Shown in pieces: positions 26,228-34,813 of a DNA stretch of 64,000 nt. The translations under genes and the position numbers were made by a program. A model generated the notes under the pieces. That model was not told the origin of the DNA. It made no database searches and worked only from the letters and a program-made list of their open reading frames with translations. Each line of letters starts with the position of its first letter. The first letter of the stretch is position 1. Location: assembly GCF_024399335.1 (NCBI RefSeq), contig NZ_CP075339.1:186001-250000 (forward strand), in the 5' to 3' direction. The DNA comes from Leucobacter aridicollis. GTDB lineage: Bacteria > Actinomycetota > Actinomycetes > Actinomycetales > Microbacteriaceae.

Positions 26228-27412
26228 GTGACCCAGAGCTCCGACAGCACGCCGATTCGCATTCTCCTCGGCTGCGACACATTCGCGCCAGACGTGAATG
26301 GCGCCGCGCGCTTTGCCGAGCGACTCGCCGCAGGCCTCGTTCGGCGGGGGCACGATGTGCACGTCGCGGCACCCTCGAAGAAGCACAAAACCGTCGGCGC
26401 ATTCCGCGAAACGATTGAGGGTGAGCAGATGATTGTGCACCGCATCGCGAGCTGGCGCTGGTATCCGCACGATTGGCTGCGGTTCGTGCTGCCTTGGCGG
26501 GCGCGGCACTACGTCAAGCAGATCCTTGACCAGGTGAAGCCCGACGTCATCCACATCCAGTCGCACATTGTGATTGGCAGGGCGCTCGCGCACGAGGGGG
26601 CAAAGCGCGGGATCCGGGTCGTCGCGACGAACCACGTCATGCCCGAGAACGTGCTCGACTTCACGCTGCTCCCCGAGCGCGCCAAGCGGCTGTTCGTGCG
26701 CTGGGGCTGGCGCGACGCCGACAGGGTGCTCAGGCGAGCGAAAGCGATCACGACGCCGACCAGGCGCGCCGCTGACTTCCTCGAGCGCAACACATACCGC
26801 CGCGGTGTGCTGCCGGTGAGCTGCGGACTCCGTGCGAGCGACTACACCGCGATTGTCGGGCCGCGCGAGCAGAACAAGCTCGTCTTCGTCGGGCGAGTGA
26901 CGCTCGAGAAGGAGATCGACGTCATTATCCGCGCGCTCGACAGGCTCGACGAGACACTCAAGGCGACGCTCACGATCGTCGGCGACGGCGACCAGCGCAA
27001 GAACCTCGAGAAGCTTGTCGCCGAGCTCGGGCTCACCTCGCGCGTGCACTTCACCGGACGTGTGACAGACGAGGAGCTGCGCGGCCACCTCACCGATGCC
27101 TCGGTCTTTGTGATTGCGTCGATCGCCGAACTGCAGTCGATCGCGACGATGGAGGCAATGGCCTCTGGCCTGCCGATCGTTGCTGCCGACGCGATGGCAC
27201 TGCCTCACCTCGTGCACCACGGTGAGAACGGCTACCTGTTCCAGGCCGGCAACGATCGCGAGCTCGCAGACGCGCTGACAAAGGTACTCACGGCAGACGC
27301 GGCAGAGTACGAGCGAATGCAGCAGGAGTCGCTGACCGCGGTACAGTCACACGACATCGACCGCACCCTGGATACCTTCGAGTCCCTGTACCGGGGCACT
27401 CCAGTCGCATAG
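26228..27412 (+). CDS. GT4 family glycosyltransferase
   Basis: This 394-residue GT-B fold enzyme shows the N-terminal motif GCDTFAPDVNGAARFAERLAAGL, VIHIQSHIVIGRALAHEG and, in the nucleotide-sugar half, LVFVGRVTLEKEIDVIIRAL, ending with SIATMEAMASGLPIVAADAMALP (GT4 acidic motif region). It resembles PimB/MgtA-like mannosyl- or glucosyltransferases that build envelope glycolipids, but donor and acceptor are unassigned. GTG 26228 is chosen; an AAAGGA lies 12 nt upstream. It forms a pair with the next gene, 8 bp away. Confidence 0.85.
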   Translation: MTQSSDSTPIRILLGCDTFAPDVNGAARFAERLAAGLVRRGHDVHVAAPSKKHKTVGAFRETIEGEQMIVHRIASWRWYPHDWLRFVLPWRARHYVKQILDQVKPDVIHIQSHIVIGRALAHEGAKRGIRVVATNHVMPENVLDFTLLPERAKRLFVRWGWRDADRVLRRAKAITTPTRRAADFLERNTYRRGVLPVSCGLRASDYTAIVGPREQNKLVFVGRVTLEKEIDVIIRALDRLDETLKATLTIVGDGDQRKNLEKLVAELGLTSRVHFTGRVTDEELRGHLTDASVFVIASIAELQSIATMEAMASGLPIVAADAMALPHLVHHGENGYLFQAGNDRELADALTKVLTADAAEYERMQQESLTAVQSHDIDRTLDTFESLYRGTPVA

Positions 27413-27420
27413 CGCGCGCT

Positions 27421-28656
27421 ATGCACGTGCTCATCGTCACCGACCAGCACCCCGACTCGCTCGGCGGTGTGCAGGTCGCGCTGCGTCTCCAGCGCAAGTT
27501 CCTTGAGCGTGCTGGCCACACAGTGAGCATTGCCGCGCCGGCGCTTCACCGACGGGGCTATGTGGTCGCGCCAGCAGACCGTGCCGCCTACATTGACCTG
27601 CCATCGACGTCGATCACGAGAGACCGCGAGTACGGAATCACCCTGCCTGGGCGGCGCAGTGATCGCGCGCTTGACAGGGCGCTCGCAGCGCGGGCAGCTG
27701 CTGGCGCGGGTCCGGTCGACCTCGTGCATATCCAGGGTGACTTCTGGGGAGCGATGATCGGGCTACGCGCGGCGCGCCGCCACGGGCTGCCAGTCATGTT
27801 CACGATGCACAACAACGTCGACGAGGGGACGCGGGCAGTTACCCCGCTCGCTCCCCTCGCGTTCGCGGGCCTGCGCGCCTGGCGACGGTGTGCCGTTGGC
27901 AGGGTCCCACGGCAGAAGCGTGCCGAGACTCGTACAAGCGCCCCGGGAGCCTGGCGCTACCTCGCCGAGCTCACCGCCGGGGCCGCGCTCGTCACCGCGC
28001 CATCCGGGCACTTCGCGGCAGAACTTGAAGAGCACGGAGTCGCCCGCAGCGTCGAGGTCACCCAGGGCGGGGTCGACGACGAGCTCATTGGCGCAGTGCG
28101 CGCTGTCGAGCGGACTGAGCGGTCGCGCCCTCGGCTCGTGTGGCTCGGGCGAATGAGCGGCGAGAAGCGGGTGCTCGAGTTCGTCGAGGCGCTCGGGAAG
28201 TCGGGGGTCGACGCCGATGTCGCGCTCCACGGTGCCGGCCTGCTCCTTAGCAAGGTCGAGCGAAGGATCGTGGCGCTCGGTTTACAAGACCGTGTCCGCG
28301 TCGCGGGGCCCGTGCCCTACGAAGCCGCGCTCGCAGCGATGCGTGAAGCCGACGCTCTCGTGCAGACGTCGATCGGGTTCGAAACCCAGGGCCTCACCCC
28401 GTACGAGGCAGCGGCGCTCGGTACGCCGACGATCTTCTGCGACGAGAACATTTTCACAGACCTTGCCGTCTCACCCGCGTGGCTCGCAGCGGACGCAAGC
28501 GTCTCGGCGCTCGCGGAGTCGTTGCGGGCAGCGGTGTCCGAGATCGCGAAGCGGCCGGCAGAACTGCGTGTGCCGGCGGCGGCCGGAGATCGACTGCTGC
28601 AGTCCGCGAAGACCGCAGCGATGGTCAAGCTCTATGAAGGCGTGCTCGGGCGTTAG
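27421..28656 (+). CDS. GT4 family glycosyltransferase, second of pair
   Basis: This 411-residue GT-B enzyme has MHVLIVTDQHPDSLGGVQVALRLQRKFLERAGH at the start (acceptor domain), VDLVHIQGDFWGAMIGL, and in the donor domain LVWLGRMSGEKRVLEFVEAL plus GFETQGLTPYEAAALGTPTI. It is distinct in sequence from its upstream neighbour, so this is a two-enzyme unit and not a recent duplication. It probably acts on the same glycolipid or glycan. A strong hairpin follows the stop. Confidence 0.85.
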   Translation: MHVLIVTDQHPDSLGGVQVALRLQRKFLERAGHTVSIAAPALHRRGYVVAPADRAAYIDLPSTSITRDREYGITLPGRRSDRALDRALAARAAAGAGPVDLVHIQGDFWGAMIGLRAARRHGLPVMFTMHNNVDEGTRAVTPLAPLAFAGLRAWRRCAVGRVPRQKRAETRTSAPGAWRYLAELTAGAALVTAPSGHFAAELEEHGVARSVEVTQGGVDDELIGAVRAVERTERSRPRLVWLGRMSGEKRVLEFVEALGKSGVDADVALHGAGLLLSKVERRIVALGLQDRVRVAGPVPYEAALAAMREADALVQTSIGFETQGLTPYEAAALGTPTIFCDENIFTDLAVSPAWLAADASVSALAESLRAAVSEIAKRPAELRVPAAAGDRLLQSAKTAAMVKLYEGVLGR

Positions 28657-28665
28657 TAGATACGC

Positions 28666-28697
28666 TCACACACCGGATCCGTAGCCCCGGTGTGTGA
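28666..28697. terminator. Hairpin between convergent glycosyltransferase and CHAP genes
   Basis: Perfect 11-bp arms TCACACACCGG and CCGGTGTGTGA around a 10-nt loop, 9 bp after the glycosyltransferase stop and 18 bp from the CHAP stop. Could serve both strands. Confidence 0.7.
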
Positions 28698-28715
28698 ACG
28701 GAATGCTCGTAGCGC

Positions 28716-29354
28716 TTAGAAGCGCCAGGCCACTGCCTGGAAGCCTGCCGGAGGCTTCGGTACCCACGACTCGTCGGCCTGCACGTAGCCGGAGCCCGTC
28801 GGGTTGTTGGATTCGATGATCTGGTAGGTGCCGTCGTCGTTGACGCCGGTCACGAGCACTGTGTGCACACCTGAGACCCACGAGGTCGGGAACTGGAGGT
28901 GCTCGTACTGGATCACGTCGCCGGGCTGCGCCTCGGTCGGTGACAGTCGGAGTGCGCCAGCGTAGTTCGCGACGGGATCGCCGCCGCCGGTCCAGGCGCC
29001 GCCACCGGCGCGGATCCAGCGCTGAGCCGAAACGATGCACTCACCGGGGGCTCCCCAGCCGGTGGCGCGGCTCGTTCCAAGTTCGGCGGTTGCCGCAGCG
29101 ATTGCCGCGTCAACGTCGAAGCCGTGCGCTGCAGAACTGTTCGCACTTTCGGACTCCGCGAGTACCGAGCTGATCGGCGCGAGCGGCGCGGTTCCGGTGT
29201 CGGTACTCAGGGCTTGCGTCGTGAGAGAGATCGTCGGTGCAGCTGCTGCTGCGGTGAACTCTTCAGTCTCGATTGCGCCTGCGGGGGCTGCTCCCAGTGC
29301 GAAGGTCACAGCTGCAACGAGCGAGACCACAAAGGGTTTGGCGGGTGATGGCAC
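28716..29354 (-). CDS. Secreted CHAP-like peptidoglycan hydrolase
   Basis: A 212-residue exported protein. Residues 1-27 are a signal peptide (cleavage near AGA/IET), followed by a Ser/Thr/Ala linker to about 75. The C-terminal domain has C106 in WGAPGECIVSAQRWI, H164 in GVHTVLVTGV and an acidic/polar pair in IIESNN, the order expected of CHAP/NlpC cysteine amidases that cut cell-wall peptides. The GTG start follows GGAG at 8 nt. Two GTAACG repeats and a GGCG palindrome lie upstream. Family call is inferred from motif order. Confidence 0.75.
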   Translation of the reverse strand: MPSPAKPFVVSLVAAVTFALGAAPAGAIETEEFTAAAAAPTISLTTQALSTDTGTAPLAPISSVLAESESANSSAAHGFDVDAAIAAATAELGTSRATGWGAPGECIVSAQRWIRAGGGAWTGGGDPVANYAGALRLSPTEAQPGDVIQYEHLQFPTSWVSGVHTVLVTGVNDDGTYQIIESNNPTGSGYVQADESWVPKPPAGFQAVAWRF

Positions 29355-29414
29355 TCAGAGACTCCAAAACGTTGATTATTGCGAGACCGGTGGGCCTGCA
29401 ACCTTTCCAGTATG

Positions 29415-29431
29415 CGTTACGTTTCCGTTAC
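29415..29431 (-). promoter_or_regulatory. MtrA-like direct repeat upstream of the CHAP gene
   Basis: On the minus strand GTAACG GAAAC GTAACG: two identical hexamers with an 11-bp period, 61-77 bp before the CHAP gene start. Direct GTAACG-type repeats are reported for the actinobacterial response regulator MtrA, which controls wall hydrolase genes. Assignment is by resemblance. Confidence 0.45.
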
Positions 29432-29499
29432 ATTCAAGCTTCGGCGGGGATTGTTGGGCGGATTCTGGTCTGCTTTGGCGCGCAATGCGTGGCGAGATG

Positions 29500-29517
29500 G
29501 GCGGAATTCCGCCAATT
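29500..29517. promoter_or_regulatory. 18-bp palindromic motif, copy 1
   Basis: GGCGGAATTCCGCCAATT; its first 14 bases are a perfect palindrome. It matches 16 of 18 bases of the site at 31926. It lies 146 bp upstream of the CHAP gene start. Confidence 0.5.
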
Positions 29518-29725
29518 TGGGCGACTCTCCTGACAATTTACTTGGAGTGAATTGAAAGTGCCGATTGTGGCTGTGGGCGGCTGGGTCTGCCGCGGTTCTC
29601 GTGATGATGCGATGAAACGGTGCGGCCAGCGCGCACTTGCGGCTCCCTCCCAGAAGCGCGTGGCGCGAGGTGCGCCGCGAACACGCTAGACTTGTCGGCG
29701 TTGGTTCGGTTCGCCGTGCCGATAA

Positions 29726-29813
29726 GGAGGATTCGCCTAGCGGCCTATGGCGCACGCCTGGAACGCGTGTTGGGTTCACGCCCTCAGGGGTTCAAATCCC
29801 CTATCCTCCGCCA
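29726..29813 (+). tRNA. tRNA-Ser (anticodon GGA)
   Basis: GGAGGAT pairs with ATCCTCC; the anticodon stem CACGC/GCGTG holds the loop CTGGAAC, giving GGA. There is a long variable arm, TTCAAAT T-loop, discriminator G and encoded CCA at 29811-29813. Reads UCC and UCU. Confidence 0.96.
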
Positions 29814-29816
29814 CGA

Positions 29817-29848
29817 GAAACGCCCCTCACATTCGTGAGGGGCGTTTC
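29817..29848 (+). terminator. Terminator after tRNA-Ser(GGA)
   Basis: 14-bp perfect arms GAAACGCCCCTCAC and GTGAGGGGCGTTTC around ATTC, 3 bp after the CCA end, with TTTC on the distal arm. Confidence 0.85.
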
Positions 29849-29985
29849 GCATTTCGTGCCGGTATTGCCGTGTCGCCGCAGAAACACAGGTGGGTTCTGC
29901 CCTCCGAAGAGAGCGGAACCCACCTGGTGCCGTTGCGCCTCACACGTTCGCGGCTACACCGCGGGGCCGTGTGAGCCGGCCGTGA

Positions 29986-31683
29986 CTACGCCTTCCGGCG
30001 CGCGCCCACAACCATCAGACCAACGAGTACGAGAAGTGCAGCGCTGCCGAGGAAAACAGGTGCGCTCGCCAAGCCGGTTGCAGCGATGGGGGAGTGTGCT
30101 GCTGGGGGAGTGTGCTGTTCAGCACCCGGCTTGATCGGTGGTGGAGTGGTTGTAGGGGTTTTGGTTGTGCACTTCGGGACATCGAGTGTGATCTCGATGG
30201 TTGCGGTGCGGCCGTCCGCGGCGAGGGTCCAGCCCCCGGCCTCGGTGAGGAACGAGCCCTCATTGGCGGTTGCCGTGACGGTGACGGTCGAGCCCGTCTT
30301 CACCTCACCGGCAACCTCGTAAGTAACACCTGCGGTTTCTGCGACCGTGACAGTCGGGGCGGTCGCTGTGCCGTCTTCGGTGCAGATCGCCTGGGTCACG
30401 GTTGGCGTCACCGGGGCGACGGGCTGGTCGCAGGAGACCGCCTCGAGGGTGAGCTTGATCGTCGCCGTGTTCTTGTCGGCAGAGACGGTCCAGCCCTCGG
30501 CAGGCGTCAGGAAGGAGCCCGTGCCGGCCGAGGCGGTGACGGTGACGACCGAGCCGGCCTTCATGTCGCCCGCGGTCGTGTAGGTAACACCTGCGGTTTC
30601 TGCGACGGTGACCGTCGGGGCGGTCGCTGTGCCGTCCTGGGTGCAGATGGCCTGGGTGACGGTCGGCGCGACGGGAGCGACCTTCTTCTCAGGTGGCTGG
30701 TTGCCGCTACCGTCGCCGCCGGCTCCATCGCGGCGAACCTCGGCTGTCACATGCTGGGGGCTATCGCTGTTGCCGGTGATCGTGGCGGAGTTCGTGAAGA
30801 CTCCCTTCTCGCCGGGCAGCAGGTCGCTCGCGTAGCGGAAGTAAATGTTCTCACCGTCGTAGACAGCCTGCTCGCCGGGATAGTTGCCGACAAGAGTGAT
30901 CGAGACGCCGTGCTCGCCGAGGCGCGAGACCGAGTAGCGCTCCTTCCGGAGGGGCTGATTGTCGAGGTAACCCTCAACCGAGTCGAGGTCTATGTGTGAG
31001 CCTGCGCCGGGCGTATCCGTGATGGTGATCGTCGGATCGACCGGAGTCGACGTGCCCGTATTGAGGTACACAACCCAACCGAGCTGACCCTTCGGGGTTA
31101 CTGACCCCTGATCGTCACTGAGCCACCAGCCGACTTTCGAGTTGCTCTGACCAGTACCGGCGGGGCCATCTGGAAGCAGCGTGAGCGGAAGCGTCCACGA
31201 GCTTGTGCCAGTGAAGTGGAGGTCGTAGTCGGCGCCGTCGATGGTGTTCACGTTGTCGCGGTTCCATGCGAGGGAGAAATAGGCACTTCCCTGAATGTTC
31301 TGCTTGCCGCGCACAAACTCGGCAAGGGTGAAGGTAGCTGTATTGCCACTCCACCTGCCTTCAGCCACAACTTCGCCCGGGCTCCGCTCAAGATCGAACT
31401 TTGCGGTGCTCGCAGGGCGAACCTCGGCGGGGAGCACGATAGTAAAGGTGTCGCCTGGCTGCGCCCCATCCGGCACGGCCCAGTTGAATGACATGCGGAT
31501 CTTGTCACCGCTGCCCGCCGAGCTCTTGTCGAGCTGTGCGTTGGTAATCGACACGTTGGTTGTGGCTGCGTTGGCCGCGGGCACCGTGAAAGCGGAGCCG
31601 AGGGTGAGCAGCGCGACGAGCAGCAGACCGAGGACTCCGGGAGCCCCCAACCTGTCCCTGAGCGGTACCTTTGTGATTCTCAA
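29986..31683 (-). CDS. Cell-wall-anchored surface protein with adhesin-like N-domain and two repeats
   Basis: A 565-residue exported protein. Residues 1-39 are a signal peptide (ending PAANA). Residues 40-310 resemble the Ig-like collagen/fibrinogen-binding region of Gram-positive adhesins (FTIVLPAEVRP, ADYDLHFTGTSSW, GWVVYLNTGTSTP). Two tandem repeats of about 85 residues follow, each starting PTVTQAIC and containing TAPTVTVAETAGVTY. The C-terminus is a sorting signal: SPIAATG, hydrophobic helix, RRKA. IAATG departs from LPXTG and is closer to the LAXTG used by class E sortases. I chose the TTG at 31683 because AAAGGAAAC precedes it and the signal peptide follows directly. Confidence 0.8.
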   Translation of the reverse strand: MRITKVPLRDRLGAPGVLGLLLVALLTLGSAFTVPAANAATTNVSITNAQLDKSSAGSGDKIRMSFNWAVPDGAQPGDTFTIVLPAEVRPASTAKFDLERSPGEVVAEGRWSGNTATFTLAEFVRGKQNIQGSAYFSLAWNRDNVNTIDGADYDLHFTGTSSWTLPLTLLPDGPAGTGQSNSKVGWWLSDDQGSVTPKGQLGWVVYLNTGTSTPVDPTITITDTPGAGSHIDLDSVEGYLDNQPLRKERYSVSRLGEHGVSITLVGNYPGEQAVYDGENIYFRYASDLLPGEKGVFTNSATITGNSDSPQHVTAEVRRDGAGGDGSGNQPPEKKVAPVAPTVTQAICTQDGTATAPTVTVAETAGVTYTTAGDMKAGSVVTVTASAGTGSFLTPAEGWTVSADKNTATIKLTLEAVSCDQPVAPVTPTVTQAICTEDGTATAPTVTVAETAGVTYEVAGEVKTGSTVTVTATANEGSFLTEAGGWTLAADGRTATIEITLDVPKCTTKTPTTTPPPIKPGAEQHTPPAAHSPIAATGLASAPVFLGSAALLVLVGLMVVGARRKA

Positions 31684-32117
31684 AATGTTTCCTTTACTAC
31701 CAGTGGCAAGAGAGCCTGTGGGGGCGATTTCGGCGCGCGCGACTGAAGTCCGCAATCGGTGTTGCGGGCTCAGCAAGATGCTCTCTGCCGACTGGCGAGT
31801 GCGCACTCCCCCTCAGTGCGGTCATCACTCTCGCACGCGCACCCGGGCGGCCGTGTAGCGTTCGCGAGGGTTTCACCCCTCGGATCACCCTCCACAAGTT
31901 GCGATGCCGCAATCCGCCGATCGCTGGCGTAATCCCGCCAATTCCTCACTCGTCCGCGTGTTCACCTGGAAGTTTGCGATGCGCCGGGCGGAATCATCCG
32001 TGCGGGCGTCTTCACTGGGCACGAGAGAAGGCCAATAAGCAGTATGCTCACCTTCGACGCGCACAGGGGTGACGTGCCAACGGGCCAGGGCGCGGCCTGT
32101 GTCGATGAGGAGCGACG
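31684..32117. other. Divergent promoter region, surface protein and LuxR gene
   Basis: 434 bp without a believable gene. It holds several GGCG/CCGCC-type inverted motifs between about 31900 and 32000, including the 18-bp site at 31926, and a related GGCGGAATCATCC near 31987. Confidence 0.6.
31926..31943. promoter_or_regulatory. 18-bp palindromic motif, copy 2
   Basis: GGCGTAATCCCGCCAATT, 16/18 identical to the site upstream of the CHAP gene. It lies 243 bp from the surface-protein start and 175 bp from the LuxR start, so it could serve either. Confidence 0.5.
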
Positions 32118-33659
32118 ATGGGGAGTGAATGCACCTGTGGGGGCGTCTCCGCTAACGTGACGAAGATCGTGCGGAGTTTTCTCGCGGCTGCTGACGACGG
32201 AGACCACCGAACGGTGCGCACGCTCGTAGACGAGCACGGGCTCGTGTTGTGCTTCTATGTCCCCCCGGCGCGCTTGCTTCGGATTCTCAATGCGACTGTC
32301 GCCGCCGATCCGATGCTCAGCGACATTGCGCAGGTGCTGCAGCTATTCTTGTCGCCGCGAAAGACGCGGCGGTTGCGTATCGGTGCGGTGGCTGACGGCG
32401 TCGGGCACCGTGGCTCTGCCGCGCTGTCTTCCAAAGCACATCTCCTTTATATGCTCGATCTTCGGCTGAAGGGGCACCCGAAGGCGGCCGCGCGCCACAG
32501 CCAGGGGCTCCGCGAGGGAGCCGCGACCATCCACCCCCTGCGCGACGCCTGTGACGGCTGGCCGCAGTTCGTCGCCGTGCAGCGAGGAATCACTGAGATG
32601 CTCGCCGGCGACTTCACCGCAGCGCTTACAAGCTTCCAGGAAGCCCAGCTGCGAGCGACGACTCCTGGCTTGGAGTTCTTGCATCGTGAGGCGCTCGCCC
32701 GGGCAGCACTGATTCATGCGACCTTTGGGGACGCTGTCGTTGCGGCTAATCTAGTGGCCCGCGCCGCCTCGACCCCTCGCACCGCGAGTTGGCTGGAAGC
32801 CTCACTTGATGTGACGGTAGCTCTCGTTGAGGTGATGGTCGAACAAGATCCTGTCGTTGGCATCCGTATTCTCTCTGAGCTTGACCAATCCCATATTGGA
32901 GAGATGTGGCCCTTCTTTATCCACGCTGAGTACCGCGTTCCTGAAGTGGCTGCTGCGTACTCTCGCGTCTCGCGAAGGCTTGAGCATTTGGCGAAGCTTC
33001 CATTCGCGCGAACGGACGGGGAGGGCTACTCGGGCAGCGTACTGGCCCTCGCCGAGGCGTCCAATCACATTGCGACCGGAGCGTTGCGCCAGGCCAAGAC
33101 TCACTTGGCGCGGGCGGATCAAAGTGTTGTACTGACACGGGTGATGAGCGCCCTGCTCGAGGCTCAAACGGGCACCTCGCAGAAGGCCATCGCCCTGGCC
33201 AGAGAAATCAGGCAGCACACGGTGCACCTGAGGCGAATGGAGATCTGGCGAGTATCGATCCTCGCTGGCGCCTACTTCGCGCAGGGGGACAGTGCCAGCG
33301 CCGTAAACGCGCTTCAGGAGGTTGGCCAGCTTGACCGGCCACTGGATGCGCATGAAGCGACGTACTTCTCGGCTGAGCTGAGAGCGCTCGGAGAGCAGCA
33401 CGTCCCTAAGTGGCCAGAGCTCGCCAAGGTATCCGTGACATATATGGATCGGCTTCCGAATCAGGGAGAACTGCTCACAGGAAGGGAGCTGGAGGTGCTG
33501 CGTCTCCTGGCCCGCGGCCTCTCGCGCCAGGAGATTAGCGACACGCTCTTTGTGACTCTGAATACTCTCAAAAGTCAGCTCCGGTCGGTGTACAAGAAGC
33601 TCGGTGCGTCTTCGAAGGAAGAGGCGCTGCGGAAAGCGTCATCTCGGGGTCTTGTTTGA
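32118..33659 (+). CDS. LuxR-family regulator with large N-terminal sensor region
   Basis: This 513-residue protein ends in a LuxR/FixJ-type HTH (about residues 453-513): LLTGRELEVLRLLARGLSRQEISDTLFVTLNTLKSQLRSVYKKLGASSKEEAL. The preceding 440 residues are helical with TPR-like alternation, as in MalT-type regulators, but I see no Walker A motif. No membrane segment and no response-regulator receiver domain. GAGGAG precedes the ATG at 5 nt. It is divergent from the surface adhesin, which suggests control of that gene. Confidence 0.85.
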   Translation: MGSECTCGGVSANVTKIVRSFLAAADDGDHRTVRTLVDEHGLVLCFYVPPARLLRILNATVAADPMLSDIAQVLQLFLSPRKTRRLRIGAVADGVGHRGSAALSSKAHLLYMLDLRLKGHPKAAARHSQGLREGAATIHPLRDACDGWPQFVAVQRGITEMLAGDFTAALTSFQEAQLRATTPGLEFLHREALARAALIHATFGDAVVAANLVARAASTPRTASWLEASLDVTVALVEVMVEQDPVVGIRILSELDQSHIGEMWPFFIHAEYRVPEVAAAYSRVSRRLEHLAKLPFARTDGEGYSGSVLALAEASNHIATGALRQAKTHLARADQSVVLTRVMSALLEAQTGTSQKAIALAREIRQHTVHLRRMEIWRVSILAGAYFAQGDSASAVNALQEVGQLDRPLDAHEATYFSAELRALGEQHVPKWPELAKVSVTYMDRLPNQGELLTGRELEVLRLLARGLSRQEISDTLFVTLNTLKSQLRSVYKKLGASSKEEALRKASSRGLV

Positions 33660-33775
33660 ATCGTAGGTATTTCACAGTCCAGGCAGGGCGTGTCGGCAGT
33701 TCCCCGACACAGTTCGACAACAAAACCCCATGATCCAGTCCGGGTATGGAGCCGGATAGATACTCTGGCTACATC

Positions 33776-33807
33776 CGAAGTGGTGTAGCTCGCTACACTC
33801 GGCTTCG
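33776..33807. promoter_or_regulatory. Inverted repeat upstream of the amino-acid ABC operon
   Basis: GTGTAG CTCG CTACAC (33783-33798), extended outward by CGAAG and CTTCG. It sits 45-76 bp before the substrate-binding protein start and may be an operator; no regulator is assigned. Confidence 0.4.
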
Positions 33808-33851
33808 AGGTTTCACTGTCTGAATACCCCACCCTCACTAAGGAGGAATCG

Positions 33852-34745
33852 ATGAAGATTCGCTACGCACTCCCAGCCCTTGCTGCAGTGGCAGCGCTCG
33901 CGCTCACTGGCTGCGTGAATAACGCCGAGAAGGAGGGGACCAGCGGCGGCAACGAAACGGCCTCGACAATTCAGGCAGATGAAGCGGCCGTTGCGCTGCT
34001 TCCCGCCGACGTCAAGGACTCCGGAGCACTCTCGATCGGCACCGACGCCGAGTACCCGCCGAACGAGTACAAGGATGCGAACGGCGAGCCCATTGGCTGG
34101 GGCGTTGACCTCGCCGAGGCGGTCGCCGCGAAGCTTGGCCTCGAACCGAAGTGGGAGATCCTCGGGTTCGACAGCATCATTCCCCGCATCCAAGAGGGCG
34201 TGCTGAACATGGGCTCCTCGTCGTTCACGGACAACGTCGAGCGCCAGAAGTCGGTCGACTTCGTCAACTTCCTGAACGCCGGCTCGCAGTGGGCGGCGCC
34301 GATTGGCTCGGACATCGACCCCGACGACGCGTGCGGGCTCACCATTGCCGTCCAGACCGGAACGGTGCAGCACACGGACGAGCTGCCGGCGAAGTCCGCG
34401 GCCTGCGAGGCGGCAGGTAAGGACGCGATCGAGATCCTGCCGTTCGACGGCCAGCCCGAGGTGACGAACGCCGTGATCAATGGCAAGGCTGACGCCTTCT
34501 CGGCCGACCTGCCGGTCACGGGCGACGCCGTTGGCAAGCTCAGCGATCAGCTCGAGGCTGTTGGCGAGATGTTCGACGCGGCTCCCTACGGCTTCGCGAC
34601 GCAGAAGGGCAGCGACATGACGAAGGCTGTCCAGGCCGCGCTGCAGTCACTCATCGACGACGGCACCTACCTTGAGATCCTCAAGGGCGCGGGCATCGAG
34701 TCCGGCGCGCTCGACGAGGCAACAATCAACGCCGGGGCGAACTAG
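33852..34745 (+). CDS. Polar amino-acid ABC transporter, substrate-binding lipoprotein
   Basis: A 297-residue family 3 solute-binding protein. Lipobox LALTGC places the lipidated Cys near residue 21. The ligand domain begins LSIGTDAEYPPNEYKDANGEPIGWGVDLAEAVAAKLGL and includes NMGSSSFTDNVERQKSVDFV and LTIAVQTGTVQ, typical of binders for glutamine, arginine or similar. The exact ligand is unknown. AAGGAGG precedes the ATG. First gene of a three-gene operon with permease and ATPase. Confidence 0.93.
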   Translation: MKIRYALPALAAVAALALTGCVNNAEKEGTSGGNETASTIQADEAAVALLPADVKDSGALSIGTDAEYPPNEYKDANGEPIGWGVDLAEAVAAKLGLEPKWEILGFDSIIPRIQEGVLNMGSSSFTDNVERQKSVDFVNFLNAGSQWAAPIGSDIDPDDACGLTIAVQTGTVQHTDELPAKSAACEAAGKDAIEILPFDGQPEVTNAVINGKADAFSADLPVTGDAVGKLSDQLEAVGEMFDAAPYGFATQKGSDMTKAVQAALQSLIDDGTYLEILKGAGIESGALDEATINAGAN

Positions 34746-34813
34746 TAACCGGATGCAGGGGCGGCCAGTGACACACGCTGGCCGCCCTATTCAATGACCG
34801 AGGAAGTGTAGAG

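Larger units (their letters stand above)
29355..29725. other. Regulatory region upstream of the CHAP gene, no gene seen
   Basis: This stretch holds the GTAACG pair (29415-29431), a GGCGGAATTCCGCC palindrome (29500-29513) and the tRNA promoter area (TAGACT near 29690). No coding frame is credible. Confidence 0.6.

Noticed and set aside
26063..27220. 385-residue minus-strand frame
   Set aside because: Antisense to the first glycosyltransferase.
33690..33710. Terminator of the LuxR gene
   Set aside because: Seven-bp hairpin GTGTCGG/CCGACAC lacks a T tract; too weak to call.
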